DNA from: Saccoglossus kowalevskii
Taxonomy: Eukaryota > Hemichordata > Enteropneusta > Harrimaniidae
NCBI RefSeq assembly: GCF_000003605.2
Contig: NW_003142798.1
Span: 851,768 to 915,767 of the forward strand
DNA length: 64,000 nt
Direction: 5' to 3'
This document shows positions 1 to 13,516 of the stretch, in pieces. The notes under the pieces are model-generated. The model saw only the letters and a program-made list of their open reading frames with translations, was not told the DNA's origin and searched no databases. Each line of letters begins with the position of its first letter. The stretch's first letter is position 1. The translations under genes and the position numbers were made by a program.

Positions 1-1745
1 TTTACCCAATTTTTTTCAATATCAATGTTAATTTTGGACTAAAAAAACAGATTTTCATATTTTCAGCACAAGTTATGAAAATTTTTGTTGACAACAACAC
101 AATGGCGGTGAAAGAGTTGTCATTTACACTCGACTTCACCAGAAAAAAAAAATAGCAAATTACCACAAGCTTCAAATATACAAATTAGCCACGTTTTAGA
201 AACACCCACTGACTGAGCAGTAAGTTGCACAGCAGCCAATCAAAGAGCACAAATCACTCATTTAAATTTACCCACCATGCACTGCTTCCTCACCTATCTA
301 CACCTATCACTATCCACGTTCCGTCCCTTTACTGTTGGTGTACTTGAATGGCTACTTCACTATATCATATCAGATCTATACGTTGACACTGAATGATAGC
401 CCCACACTATAGTCTTATTTCAGTAGATATGTCGGTGGTAGGACTTTTTAAGATTCAAGTTTTAAGTGCACACCAATGTAGTACACACACTCATATTTTT
501 ACACATGTATCCAATATTTGTCGTAATACTAACTATAATTTCTTTAAATCTTTTAACTCTGAACAATTGCATGAATAATTACTTTCTGTGTCTGGCTGTT
601 AAGTTACTTTTTTGGTAAAAATCACAGTATTAATATAGTCATTTTATATGTGCATGTGGATGCCAAAGAACAAAATTTGACCATTCCAGGGTGGTTGGTT
701 AGGGAGATAAATTGTTTAAAGCTCTACCTAAATTAGATATTGAACAACAAGAAAAGAAGTTCTCCCAACAAAATTTGTAAAAATATTTCAAATTATTGGC
801 ATTATTTTGTTTATCTCGCTTTTTTGAACCAAGATTGACAGATTATTATCAACATTTTCTATTAAAGGGAGTGAGTTTGTTTTTTAGGTTCGTCTTGAAA
901 AAGGTTACAAAAATGAAATATGACAATGACATTGAAAAAGGACAACTAAAATGTGACAATAAAATGATAAAAGATGACAGAAGAAGGAACAATAATCTTG
1001 AGGCCGAAGATTATATTTTGTTGACAGTGTAATCACATCATCTGATCAGAAAAAAGTTGACTGCTCTTTTGATTCAGTACAGAAATTCTTATCATTTTAA
1101 ACTAATATTTAGTATTGTTGCCAGGTAGTTGAACTATTTACAAATTACAGTAGATACGCACCAATCCCGCCATTTAGCTGAACTTGAATTTAATTAAATT
1201 TTATAGAGTCACTGTGTTACCTAGCAGCAAAGCCACATTACCCAGGTGATGTGGTCAGAATATGGGTTAATATGAATAAGTCCATAACATGGTTTGGCAA
1301 TTTGAATTCAATAATATGTCATCAAGACAATTTTTGTGACTCCTCAGTTTCTGTCACCTTCAGTGACTAAAAGTGGTCCTTATTTCAACACAATTTCCCC
1401 AAGAATTTTATATGGGACTTGTATTGAGCATGTATTTTCACTTAAAGGGCTGTGGTTTATGCAACTTGCCTCGTTTAATATGGGTCCCATACAACACATG
1501 TAAATATATTATTTGTTTACATGAATTTGAATGCACGCTATGCACACACAATAATCAAAATAATAATAAGTTTTTGAACACAAAAAAAGTACAACAGTTG
1601 TTTGTAAAGTGGTTTATGGAAATTCTTTGCGTTTAGGGTTGTTTATACATCTCCTTATCCTTGTTTTACCATAATTATATGTAGTTTAAACAAGCACAAT
1701 TACTTGAGGGAAAGCCGCCCGTTTTTTTTGTCTTTGTATCCACAG
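1..1745. other. No recognised gene; upstream intronic or 5' sequence of the FBXW10-like gene
   Basis: AT-rich sequence without a convincing coding exon. Short open frames at 393-578, 796-1032 and 1373-1636 have low-complexity translations and no splice-flanked conserved motif. It is probably intron upstream of the first recognised FBXW10-like exon, because that exon opens with an acceptor and continues an upstream reading frame. F-box-encoding exons were not found here and are expected further upstream. Confidence 0.5.
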
Positions 1746-4700
1746 GGGGCTTCGGCACAGGGATGTAACCCAGTTTACGCTAAGAAGATTCAGGTGGCAG
1801 TTCCGCGGCTCATGAGCAATGAGTCGTTTGATATTGCCCCGAATCTGGAAGAAGAACGTCAGGATGTTCATTTCAAAAGTGAGATCACGCTCCAGCAGTC
1901 GTACAGCGGAATTCTCACCGAAGAAATTACCGTGGAAGAAAGGAATGTCTACTGTGGTTCTTATAATGTGATGGTCCTATCTGATCAGTAAGTATTCCCT
2001 CCAAGATTAACCTGCACATCCCTATTTCTTGCAGCTTTGGAATATCCCATTATGTCAGCCACTGTGTTTCTCCTACATTGTATATCTAGATTGGAATATT
2101 TCATTATTTACAGGGGTAATTGTCAGATCATAATAGAAAATATTGTTTGAAGAAAGAACTTTTCTGATTGGCTGATGATGTTTGTATTTGTCATGGAGTA
2201 TTTTTGTGCAAATTTTTTTTTGTAATTAATAATTGTTTATAATGTTGAATCCCTAAAATTAATACTTTTATCAATTTACGATACTCTGGCATGAAATAAT
2301 AACTCTACCAGCATGTTAATGGATGGATGATAATTTTTCTTATTGCTATAGCAACCCATTTTCGCATGCTGATCTAAATTAACTGTTTCCCATTTCACTA
2401 CCAATCATACAGCCGGCAGTATTACGATGGACGTTATTGTATGAGGCGGTAAGGCTCAAACGCGATGATGAATTGAAACTAACTACTAATCCCTTAAATG
2501 ACATGCATGGTATTGTCGCTTGAAGTGAAATTCTGTTTTGAATTTTGAATGCACTGGATGACTTGAACTTGACAATGATCACGTTTATTTTTCGATAAAA
2601 TGTTCTTTAACTGTTTATTATAACACTGATAATATGCACTTATTTTCTACTAGAACTACACTACATATGTTGCATGGTTCAACCAATCACACAGAAGCAT
2701 GCATATCACATGACTATGATCAGTTTCATGTCACCCCAGACTTGTCACTGTCACAGGCATGATTCACATTTACCAGATCATACTTCCTGATAACACCAGA
2801 CAAAGAAATGCACGTGCATGCATTCCTGGAATGTTTGTTCCTCAGTGATCATACAACTTGACATACACATTTTAGAAATTTAACAGTAATCATGGTTCAT
2901 GCAAATACAAATGTACACATTACAAATGACACACTTTTGTACATTGTACAAATTGGACTCAATAATCTTAGGTTGTAAGTTGAAGAAGATACTACAGAAA
3001 AATTAAATATTTAAATATCACATGTTTTTAATTTTGCATTTTTCACTAAAAAAGCACAAAATTAAAAAATACACAAACATTTTGTGTTGCCTAATTGTAG
3101 TTTGCTAATTGTTGTTGTTTGACAGCTGCACATATCTAGTCAACATAAGGCTGGAATTCTTTCTTGAACATGCATTATTCTACGTTTTGATTTTGATTAG
3201 TTCGATATGAAACCACAAAATTTCACCAAATGCAAAATTGCAAATTAAAACACCGAAGTTCATGTACCAGCAGGCAGATACCAAATGTTGTTTGTTTATC
3301 TGAAATTCAAAACGACTTAATAGATGCTTTCAAGGAACAAGGTCATCAAAAATAATTTTTTCGACTTTGGTTTACTCACCATTCTGTAAGTATACAATGT
3401 ACATGTTCCTTGGAATCAGTGAATACCCTCAGTTTCCATAATTCCCAGTGAAAGTTTACATTGTTTAAAGTACTCAGATATACATGCAGATTCACTTGTT
3501 GTTGTTGTTGTCATTGCACTGTAATATACTGTAAAACATGTTGATTTAAAATCTGGTCATGGGAGTAAGAAATATATGTAAAGATTGAATAACTTTGTGA
3601 GAAAAAAAAAATGTTGCATGTTTGTATTGTTTTGTGTTTTCATGTTTTGTTATCCGTGTTTATGACTTTTGCTTTATCATTTATCAATATTTGTATACAT
3701 TTTGTAGTTGATTAGAGTACCAACACACTCCTTGTTGTTGGAAAAAAATGAAATAACACATACATGAGCAAACTAGCCAGGAGGTGTATATGGTGGCAGT
3801 CTGTGCACGTATGGCAAATTTTCTCTAACTGTTTAACCCATTGACCCTTAACCATTGACCTTTAACCTCTTTAAATGTTAAGTCAACTTTATCACCTTTC
3901 CCAAAATAATTTCTCATATTCATATTCCAATAGTTCAAAAAAAAAAAATATTCCTGTAATCTGTAAAATGCAAATATATGTCCATTAATTACAGACAAAT
4001 AAATAAAAATATGTGAAAACAATGGCTAGTAATTTAAATAATTTACATTATTTAAACATTATTCCCAAAATTTATGTATGTATTAAAAATTATTAAAATT
4101 ATAAATTATTAAGCTGAGCAATAGTTATTGAATAAGTTGAGAGGAAAAGCTGTGTACCTTAAGAGTAAAATTTACTCTTTTTCAACAACAAAAATGTACT
4201 GAAAAAAAGCTGAGACTATGTATACTGTGGGTTACTTTACTGTTGCTGAAATAAGTTTTCTCTGAAAAACTCAATTTGGGTTGAGATATGTAGTTTATTT
4301 TCACTGATTTGTAGTAAATTACATACAAACCATTGAGAAAAAAGTAGTTTTATAACATCTCAATATGGGTCCCATGTGACATACAATGCATGTAAACAGT
4401 ATTTATGTAAACAAATTGTACACACTGCAGGACGACTATGGCACTTTATTAATTATTATTGTTTGTGGCACTTGTTTACTATGTTTATGTGCATTTAAGT
4501 TTTTGTTTACTTACACACATTTTTTTTTTACTTGTTCAATATCTACAAGAATATATTTCTTTTGAGTGAAAAAACCCCACAAGTATTATGTTTTGTTCTT
4601 CAATAGGGATGATTATGGTCGGGTTGTTCACTACAACTATGGTCAACTCGTAGCCATGGGTTCAGCCGACCGCAAAGTGCATCTGATTGACGTTATCTCT

Positions 4701-7700
4701 GGGAAAGAGGTCGGACCAGTCATCACCGGGCACGCTGGTTCTGTTAGATGCGTCTACATTGATGAAGAAAGAAATTTTGTGCTCAGTGGTAGCTATGATA
4801 CCAGTATAAGGTAGGTCATCATCATCACCAATAGGGTCTAAGGTCAATTATAGACGAGGCATTAAACTTGGATCTGTAAGTCACAATTTGCATCAGATTT
4901 AGTTTTGATATCAGTCAAAATTTAACAAAGGTAAAAAACTGCCAAGCAGTTAAAAAAAAAAAAAAAAAATTATGGAGATTAAAAATGTTTTTGTTTCTGT
5001 TGACCACGTGAACAGAAATGTGCTTACAAATCTTTATTGATTTAAAGCGAGAGGGTCGTCATCTGCGCACGCGTGGGAATTGAGTCCCAAGCGACGATAA
5101 CAACACACGCTAAAAACGCAAAGGCTCATGGGTAGATGCTTGTTAGTAAACAATGACACGCTATGGCCATCTGACGCATGTGTAGGTGACGACTCCCTCG
5201 CTTCAAATTTACAAATATTTCAGTAGAAGTTGCGTGTGTCATTCATAACTTTCCTTTCTCTGCTTTCACTTTCTGCTTACCTTTCAACATATTTGTTTTT
5301 GCAGATGTTGGAACTTGGACACTGGTCAATGTCAGAAGATATTCCGAGGACATCGTAATACCGTCATGTGTCTAGACATGGACGATGATCGCGTGGTGTC
5401 TGGTGGTAAAGATAACGCTGTCAAAGGTATACACAACTTTACATTGTTTGGGATTCATTTGCAACAAAAAATAAAATTAACTTGACTTGGCAGTCTTCAT
5501 GACTGATATATTTAGCATGTGAACATCATTGCTAATATCATTAAATAAATTCTTTATATAAGTTTTTTTTCAACCTGGTCTTTTTTAGCGTGGTCACTAA
5601 CTAGCTAGTTTATGATGTCGGTATCAGGTCATTATAAATTCAAAATGGCCATCACATTTCACTATTACATTCGATAAGCTTAGTTTGCTAAAATGGTATT
5701 GTCATGTTTTACAATATGCTAAATTACTGTAAAATCTGTATTAGAAGCAGCTGCTTCTATTAAAATGATACAATGCAACAGAGGGGATGCGGTTTCTATT
5801 ACAGGATTTACACCTATGGGAAATGGTGAATTTTTGATACTCAATTACTCAAAAAAAAATGGGCGCAACTTCTATTAGGGATGCGGCTTCTAACACAGAT
5901 TTTATGGTAGTACCTTTAATAAATTGAGGGCATTTATCACAATTTGTGAAAACTAAATTTCACGAAAATCACTATGATTCTAATGATGACATTTTTACTA
6001 GACTTAGAAAAATGTATTTTTGATGATATAATAAGCTAACAGTATTTTTCTTTCCAGTGATGTAGATTGATTGAAAGTCAACACCAAATAACTTCTCAAA
6101 TTCATTTTCAGTGTGGAATTTTGTCAGTGGGAAATGTCAACGTACGTTTAAACATAGACATCAAGTTTTAGCGGTTGCAATACTGAATGGCCGAGTAGTG
6201 AGCGGATGTGAAGGTGGCCGGGTCAAAGTGTGGGATATCCCATCAGCATCACTTCTAAAGGTATTGTCATATTTAGATCAGTATTTAGTTCTGGAAATCA
6301 GTAATGGTCAGACTATTTCCAACTTGGCATGAAAAACCTGAAATGATGGAAAACGTTTTGAAAAAAATTCCAGTATTCCAGCTCACTTCAAGTACAAATA
6401 CATACTGTGGAATACTTTATTTTCGCTGGAATTAATTTTCGCTGAAAAGGCTTTTTGGGCGTTTTGCTTCGAATTTATTTTCACTGATTTTTCATGAGTT
6501 TAATGTGAAATATAGGAAAAAAAGTATATTCGCTGGATTTTATTTTCACGGAATCATCCCTTCAGCGAAAATAGCGAAAATAAAGTATTCTACAGTAGAT
6601 CATTCATTTGAAAACTGTTATGAGTGAAGAGAATAAAAATAAAAATGTTTATGATAGTTGTATAGTGTGAAAAATTGAGAAAAGCATGAATACAAAAAAA
6701 ATTTACGTCAATTGCAAAAAAAATTCTTCATGCCTGGGAAATTCTTTATGGAAGATGTTTCAATTAAAACTATGATTTTGTTCCATAATTTATGGGGTAA
6801 TACTAAATACAGACTATAGTTTGAAATCAAGACTAGTGATCTCCAAATTGTTTTGTGAAGGGATTGTTGGAGAATAATAATTTGGTCCAAATAATTATGG
6901 TCCAAAAATTGTTTTTAAGCTTAAAAATCCAAATTTTCAGAAATATCTTGATCAACTATTTTTCTCACGACCTTCCAAAGCTGAGAGAGACTTTTTATCA
7001 GCCAAATTCTTTCATACATACCACTGCACTGTGTTCTCTCCATGTTTTTTTTCGCGAGTTGGCAAAAAAGAAAACAAAGTCTTACTGTTTCGTGCCACTT
7101 TTAGCATTTAAATAATTTTTAATTTCAATCACTGTTTTCATGTTTAGAGACTTGATGGTCACCATGGGCCAGTAACAGGAGTCAAGATTGATGAATGGCA
7201 TATAATTACAGCCAGTAAAGATTGCTACGCGTTGACGTGGAGTAACGTTGGTGTGCATAAAAGATGTTTGAGCGCTCTGAGACATCCAAAGTAAGGCTAC
7301 TGTAAAACAGGTTTTTGATTTCTTCATACATGTATATGTAATGATACTGTTAAATACTTTATTTTTGCTGAAATTAATTTTCACTAAAATACCTTTTTGT
7401 TGTTTTGTATGGAAATTATTTTCATTGATTTTTGGCGAGTTGAATGTAAAATATAGGAAAAAAAGTATATTCGCTGGATTTTATTTTCACTGAATCATCC
7501 CTTCAGCGAAAATAGCGAAAATTAGTTCCAAGCGAAATTAAAGTATTTTACAGTAATTAATTTAGAGAGGGCATCTATTCTTGCAGAATTTCTGAAAAAT
7601 CACAATAGTGAGTCAAACATTGAAAACTTTACGAAGCCTAAGTCTCATTTTTATATATTTTTCTTTGAATTCTTTTTTAATTCTTCATTGTCTCTAGGTA

Positions 7701-10700
7701 TTGATCAAAATTTATATATAAAGTTTTATAGTTTTTTTTATTTTGACAATTAAAAATTGACTTGTCTGACTGATCATACAACAAAGTTGAAGAATGTTTT
7801 TGTTTTATGTTTTCTATTAAAATATTAGAACTCTTATCAGATTTCATCAGCCATTTTAGGTCAGAGGTCATTGATACATTGAGGTTAAAGTTCAGCATTA
7901 CGTCATTATGTGATTGAAATGAATATTATCACTACAATAAATACTTGTTGATTTCTTTTTCTCCACAACTGCATAAATTATGATATGTTTTGTGAATATT
8001 GTGACGTTTACCGTACTAGCCATATGTCACACTAAACTGTGCATGTATATGAACTATGGTCATGTTGATAAGAACAATAATACATGAATTTATATATATT
8101 ACATATATTGCAGAGAAGTGTTGTGTATAGAGATGTCTTACATGAGATTAGTTTCTGGCTGTGCTGATGGCAAACTCAGAATATGGAATTTTTTGAAAGG
8201 AGAATGCTTACGTGTGATGAGAGGGAATAGCCGATCTGATCCGGTTGATACCATTCTATGCTGTGGGGACAGGTAGGTTGACCAGTTAATTTTTTTAGCT
8301 CCGCTGTCGACTTTGTCAATCGAAGCTTATCATATGAGTGCTTGTTTGTCGTCCATATCAACTTTTTAGCTCCGCTGTTAGATGACAGTTCAGAGCTGTT
8401 TATATAGGTGATTGTCCGTCGTAGTCCGTCCATCGTCCGTTAACAATTGCATTTTCAAGTTCTTCTTGAAAACTCAATTGCTTTGATACTTGATATGTAG
8501 GTACTTTGTGTGGACCTCTATCAGACTAGCACAATGTTCTTGTAAGACAGTGGCTATTTTGACCGTCAGGCCACTTATTACTTTCTTGACTTCTTTGGCT
8601 TCTTGAAAACTACAAGTCCGATTGCTTTGCTACTTGAATGGTGTATATGTACCTTGGGTAGACCTCTCTTAGATTTGTTCATTTCATGATGATATCTTTA
8701 ATTCTACAATTTTTGTGAATATTTTTGTCATTTTTGGTAAAAAGTGATATTTTTGGCTTTTTGTTAAAAACATCAAAAGGGATTGCTTAGATATTGTACA
8801 TATAGGTACTTCAATTCTCTAATTGAAATGTGCATTGCTAACAGCAGGGCCGAGAGGTTGCTTGTTATTTTTGCAAAAATGGTGCAAACATTTTTCTCAA
8901 ATTTCAAGTGTTTTACCCAAAATGACGCTCAAAATGTTATTATAGATTTTGATCAATGTATTTTTATTATTATTTATGAAAAAATGATGTTCAATGGGGA
9001 CTATTTTATGGAAGGTGGAAGGATTCTAAATTAAATACAATTCACTGTGGTATAATCATAACTTGCGTTGTAACAAGGAAGCTACGTTTTTCCTTGTCAT
9101 TTATACCGTACTGTTGCATAACATCATTTCTCGGCACGCCTGGACCAATTTTGTTCAAAACTGTTACAAAGATAAGACCTAATTTGGAGTCTTTAATGTC
9201 ACTTCAGCAAAGTACAAACGGGAATGACATTGACATTGAAATTTAAAGTTCCCTAAAATGAAATACTCCTCCACACGTTGTGATCTGGGAAAAAAATGGT
9301 AATAAAAATGTCCACAGTGATTTGTAATCATAATCATGTTATCTATTTTAGCGAATTCAAAATGTCTAATTTGTTCGTTTCTGCTTCATTTTCAGAATGT
9401 TGCTGAACACAGTGAACACTTTGCTAGTGTTTAACTTTGAACGTGTTGATTGGGACTACACACTTGATAGCGACAAAATAGAGATACTGACATACAACAA
9501 CCACTATGCTGATGCCCCGCTGAGAAAACACAATTATTCCTATGTCCGTGCAAATAGAATGGAGCGTGCTGGATCGGCCAATCCCAAAATCATTCAACAC
9601 AATCGGTGTGAGCAGGCGCCAAGCGCCATGGTGTATTTGAAGTATACCCAAATTCCTCACAGTACCAGAACACTTAGTGCTAAAAGTATGAAACGAGCAG
9701 CGCTTGTTCAAAGTACGATGCGTGAAGTGCAACTGACAAATAGTTTGAAAGGCAGCGTGTACCATAATGTGCAGGGAATACGACCACAAAGTGCCGAGAC
9801 TACCAGGATGTCTATTTCATCACGTCCCACCACTTCAATGTCAAAATCAGTTAAGATGTATTCACGGCCAGGCACCTGTGACACTCACGTTACAACATTA
9901 TCGATGCATCCACCATCTTGCAGTGCTAAATCAAGACCTGATAGCGTGTTGAGTAGCTGTTCGCGACCAGTTACTGCGTATTCAACGCAAAGTGCTAAAA
10001 TGGTCTCACAAACCAAGCGTGTAACGCTTCCAGAGAGGGGCCACAGTGCCCCAGCGAGTGTGCAAGGACGTTTTTATGCAAGTCGAACAGATCCCGATCC
10101 TGATGAAGTGGTCTCTGTTTCAGAAGCGAGAGCTGTGTGGCGATCACACCAACGAGTAAAGGACCGACTGACACCAAGCGATAGACTCTTGTTGGTGCAT
10201 AACGCTGTTGAAATTTCCAAAGATACAACTGGTGAACTTGTGAAAAACACAACACACAATTGCCAGGAAATAGAGTATAAAATGGAACCATCACCTGAGA
10301 GAAAAACTGTGTCCAGGGAAGATAGGTCTGTTAGTATTCAGGCAAGTCGGTCGTCTACTTCTTCTAGTGTTTCGTCTTACAGGTCGTGTGTCTCAAGAAA
10401 GGTCACAACGTCTGAGACAGTTGTCACTCCTATAGAAAGCATGCCTTTAGATGCTAAGCCGCATCTCAGTATGTTTTCAAAGACTGTAAACTCTACAATT
10501 CCAAAACCAACACTTCTCAGACCACAAACTGCAAAGTCCCGAGTTGTGAAACAGTCTACAGTCACCAATTCAGGCGAGCAGGTGACAGCAACAGTCAATG
10601 AATCTCCCAGTATGAGAAGATCTAAGAGCGTTGGCGCTTTGCCGAGTACGCCGGCAGCATTTGGTGTCAGCATGCAATTCAAGAAAAAAAAGAACGGAAT

Positions 10701-11085
10701 GTCTACCACACATACTGAACCCGTTATTATGGTTCCTATGTTTATGCATGGACCCAGCAAAATTGAAGTTGGCACTCCAAAATCTGTGCAGCATGAACAG
10801 CGGCCACCGTCACGTCCCATGACGGCATCCTCACGATTCAGTTTGGCATCGGTCAAAGACCCGCTCAAAGTCGGTGGAACGTCAGAGTTCCAGTTGAGAA
10901 CACGAACACAAACTGAAGATTACCTTGAGAAAATCACTACGCTACAAGAACAATATATGCGAGAGAGATCGTTGGGACAGAGGAAGAAACAGAGGGCTGC
11001 GTGGCTGTCGAAGGCTAAAGGACTAACGCATGAAGATTTTAGCAAGCGACCAAAACCAATAGCACCTGAAATAGGAGAATTTTAA
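1746..11085 (+). CDS. FBXW10: F-box/WD repeat protein FBXW10-like, 5'-partial (WD40 propeller and C-terminal tail)
   Basis: Exons: 1746-1987, 4607-4810, 5305-5426, 6112-6260, 7148-7290, 8114-8272, 9396-11085. All introns are GT-AG, and the phases join to 2709 nt (902 codons plus stop), open at the 5' end. Roughly seven WD40 blades lie at visible residues 80-370, with GH...WD-type signatures such as SIRCWNLDTG, AVKVWNF, RVKVWDI and KLRIWNF. The stretch LVAMGSADRKVH followed by GHAGSVR and LSGSYD is what I recall of FBXW10. Family role: substrate receptor of an SCF (SKP1-CUL1-F-box) ubiquitin ligase. The F-box is not in the visible part and probably lies upstream. The last exon (562 aa) is a Ser/Thr/Arg-rich, probably disordered tail with repeated RPx(S/T) motifs. 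It ends in a basic helix-like segment (QRKKQRAAWLSKAKGL) resembling the vertebrate FBXW10 C-terminus. The stop is TAA. Family assignment is strong; orthology rather than membership of a wider FBXW10 group is inference. Confidence 0.9.
4215..4350. mobile_element. Degenerate MITE, family A-like
   Basis: Begins with TATACTGTGGGTTACTTTAC and contains TAGTTTATTTTCACTGATTT followed by a GAAAAAAAGTA-like stretch, in the same order as better copies of family A (for example 6413-6597). The right terminus is not preserved. It lies in an intron of the FBXW10-like gene. Confidence 0.35.
5044..5203. mobile_element. MITE family C copy 1 (GC-rich TIR, about 160 bp)
   Basis: Imperfect terminal inverted repeats: AAAGCGAGAGGGTCGTCATC at the left and GGTGACGACTCCCTCGCTT at the right. 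The interior carries GGGAATTGAGTC, GGCTCATGGGTAGA and AACAATGACACGCTATGGCC, shared with copies near 18.07, 31.19 and 40.09 kb. It is intronic in the FBXW10-like gene and has no coding capacity. Confidence 0.75.
5725..5909. mobile_element. MITE family B copy 1
   Basis: Terminal inverted repeat TACTGTAAAATCTGTATTAG at the left and its near-complement (ACACAGATTTTATGGTA) at the right, with outer TA dinucleotides that may be target duplications as in Tc1/mariner-type elements. The interior TACAATGCAACAGAGGGGAT is shared with copies at 17440-17532 and 24029-24194. Confidence 0.7.
6413..6597. mobile_element. MITE family A copy (well preserved)
   Basis: Near-palindromic element starting TACTGTGGAATACTTTATTT and ending AAATAAAGTATTCTACAGTA. 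The interior has the sequence TTTTCACTGATTTTTCATGA and a GGAAAAAAAGTATATTCGCT block shared with copies at 7345, 20026, 31688 and 34342. It is flanked by TA and non-coding, in an FBXW10-like intron. Confidence 0.8.
7345..7555. mobile_element. MITE family A copy
   Basis: Starts TACTGTTAAATACTTTATTT and ends AATTAAAGTATTTTACAGTA. Its interior is nearly identical to the copy 750 bp upstream (shared GGAAAAAAAGTATATTCGCT). It lies 54 bp past the exon ending at 7290. Confidence 0.8.
8285..9060. repeat. Complex dispersed-type repeat with internal reiterations (intronic)
   Basis: The phrase TTTTTAGCTCCGCTGT occurs twice (about 8291 and 8365), followed by GTCCGTC-rich sequence. A block of the form 'CTTGAAAACT, then TTGCTTTG(A/C)TACTTGA, then (T/A)GTACCTTGGGTAGACCTC' recurs in diverged form around 8467-8520, 8602-8670 and 8780-8815. 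No transposase or RT frame is visible. It looks like a non-autonomous element or internally repeated satellite. Boundaries are approximate. Confidence 0.5.
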
Positions 11086-11118
11086 CAAAAAAACTCTTCA
11101 TTATGCAAACAAAGACCT

Positions 11119-11124
11119 AATAAA
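11119..11124 (+). terminator. Polyadenylation signal AATAAA of the FBXW10-like gene
   Basis: AATAAA lies 34 nt after the TAA stop of the FBXW10-like last exon. It is the first such hexamer downstream, implying a very short 3' UTR. Confidence 0.6.
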
Positions 11125-12416
11125 TAATATTCAAATTATATTTTATTAATTTTAGATAATTATATGCTGCTTTATCCTGTTTACAACAATTACTTGGTAA
11201 ACTCAGTCTACTGTCTTAATATCTTACAACCTGAGCTTTTAAATACTAATTTTCTCACAAATGTAAAATAGCTTTATTTTCCCCCATTTTAGAAAGAATT
11301 GCAGTATTCTGACCTCAACTCCTCCGAGTATGTTCACTATGTTCAGATACATAGTAAGCTCTGCACTACAAATGCATGTACCAAAAATGAGGCTTACATG
11401 AAACTGAAGGTTCTTTTGTGAGGATAAATCTGGTCAAGGAACTAACTAGGTGATACATTGTATCAATACAAAACTGGTATAGCAAGTTTTGAGAATTTCA
11501 GAACACTTTTTTTGGTGTTGTCAATTATCAGTTTTCATAATTTTGTATGAAACAAGGTTCTTACCTTGAGGAATGAAAGGTAGTCCTGTAGATGTAAATA
11601 TTAGGGCAACGACCTCAGTGCTGTTAATATAGAAATATTCAGAAATGACTAATCCTGTACAACTTGCATTTCCACTGAAATCTCAATGAATGTTGGTTGT
11701 TGCAAGTTACATGTACATCGGTGTCGTCGACCAATACGTCAGGTTGTTGCAAATGGGTTTGGGCTGCCTGATTTTGTATAGAACTTTGTCTAAAAAATGT
11801 AGTAGAGTACAGTACATTGTATTTAATCTTTTTCAATGTATAATGAAATGGTGATATTTACAATGAACTTGAAATGTAACATTTGATTTCACGTTTCCGT
11901 CCAAGGCACCAATCAGCAACAAATTTGAAAGTTTTATTTCCTAATACTCTGCTTGCTACATCATACAAAGTATGTTTTGTTTAAAAAAAAAAAATCAGAA
12001 TATTATTTTAGAAAAATTATTAATGCCATACTCTTAAAATTAGTAATTTATTTGGTTCTTTGTACAGAAATACCATGGTATCCCATGATGCTCTACATCT
12101 AACTTTTCTAATTGGAATATTATTAATTTACTTAACCAAAAAAAACTCTGTTGTGCACTACATTTTGAACCCAAATTGTTTAGCAAGGTTTCAAGATTTG
12201 TTGTCACATTTATAAATGTGTTCTAACTATGCAGGTCATTCACACTCTCAGTATATATGCATTTTATTTTATTGTTTTGGCAAAACATTGTCATTTTCTG
12301 CAACAAAAACATGATTAACCAACTCGTAATTTAATGTAAATGAGCTATGCATTGAGCGTACACTCCGGTTCGTATCAGTAACTAATTCGCACAGTACTAG
12401 ACTATATACTGTAAAA

Positions 12417-12567
12417 CACGTTGAAAAAGCGGCATGCAATTTTAGCGAATTGTGGTAAAATGACGTAATCTTGTCATTGTTGATTTCTTTGTTTGGCAGC
12501 CATTTCGAATTGATAATAAGGTCATTAGCGAATCAGTTCTCTCGCTAAAAAGACATGTTTTACAGTA
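12417..12567. mobile_element. MITE, family F
   Basis: About 150 bp, bounded by TACTGTAAAACACGTTG on the left and the inverted partner GACATGTTTTACAGTA on the right. The interior has TTTAGCGAATT on the left and a matching inverted AGCGAATCAG region on the right. A half copy of the same terminus (TACTGTAAAACATGTTGATT) is seen at about 3529. Confidence 0.6.
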
Positions 12568-13516
12568 CACTTTAAATGCCACCATAACATTTTTTTTTTT
12601 CTTTTGCGCAGTGAATACGAAGTAAACCTACAATGTACTTTGGAGCCGACCAAGACTACAAATATGCATAGAAATGTCAAATTTCAACTCCGCTAGATAA
12701 AAAGTATAGCTTTCACACTTTCTGCGATTAACAAAATGTTTGACAGTTTTTTTTTTCACACACACATTACCAAATTTTTATTATTAATTTGGAGTAGTTG
12801 TGAATATTTCAACTTTGCATAAAGTTGTTGGCAAATGTGTATAGAGAATAAAAATTGTGCAAGTTTTTCTTGGAAATGTTATCAGTCTAATCACTTGGCA
12901 TTCAAGAGACATGCAGACATATAATTAACAGTGCCATTATAAAAGTGTTCATTTTTAAGGATATTCAAAGCAGCTTCACAGAAACTGAATTTTTAATACA
13001 CTGGAAGATAATTCTATTAGTAATAATAAAGAACAGAGGGTCACTAATCTTGTTTTTGAGAAAAAAATTGTCTTTATTTTAAGTTGATACACATGCTCTA
13101 TGAGAAAAAACATGACCTTTTCAAATCAACATTAAAATTATTTTTGTAACCAACGATGATGATGGGATTTGCAGAGAACAAAATTTTCTACGAATGAAAT
13201 AATTACGCCACAGAAATAAGTATGCGATAAAACATGGAAAAGCGTCGAAGAGTTTGTGACATAAGAGACTGTAACGACCACACTCGAGCATATTTCCTGA
13301 TAACATTGAGTCTGTCATTTTGTACATAGTTTTAAAGAGTTATACTTGTTGCATATAATGAGAAAATAATTTCCTAATAATATTTTAACATATAAAACAA
13401 AGTTAGTCTTTAAATTTGTAAATAGCTAGCCCTCGTGCAAACCTATATCCAAACTAGCAGAGATTATGCATGCATCACAAAAGTAAAAGGGCAATATATT
13501 GAAAAAAAAATTCTTG

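Noticed and set aside
1-1745. F-box exon of the FBXW10-like gene
   Set aside because: No LP..L-type F-box sequence with splice sites could be found in this stretch.
10377-10868. 163-codon minus-strand open frame
   Set aside because: Antisense shadow of the FBXW10-like last exon, whose sense frame is much longer and homologous to a known family.
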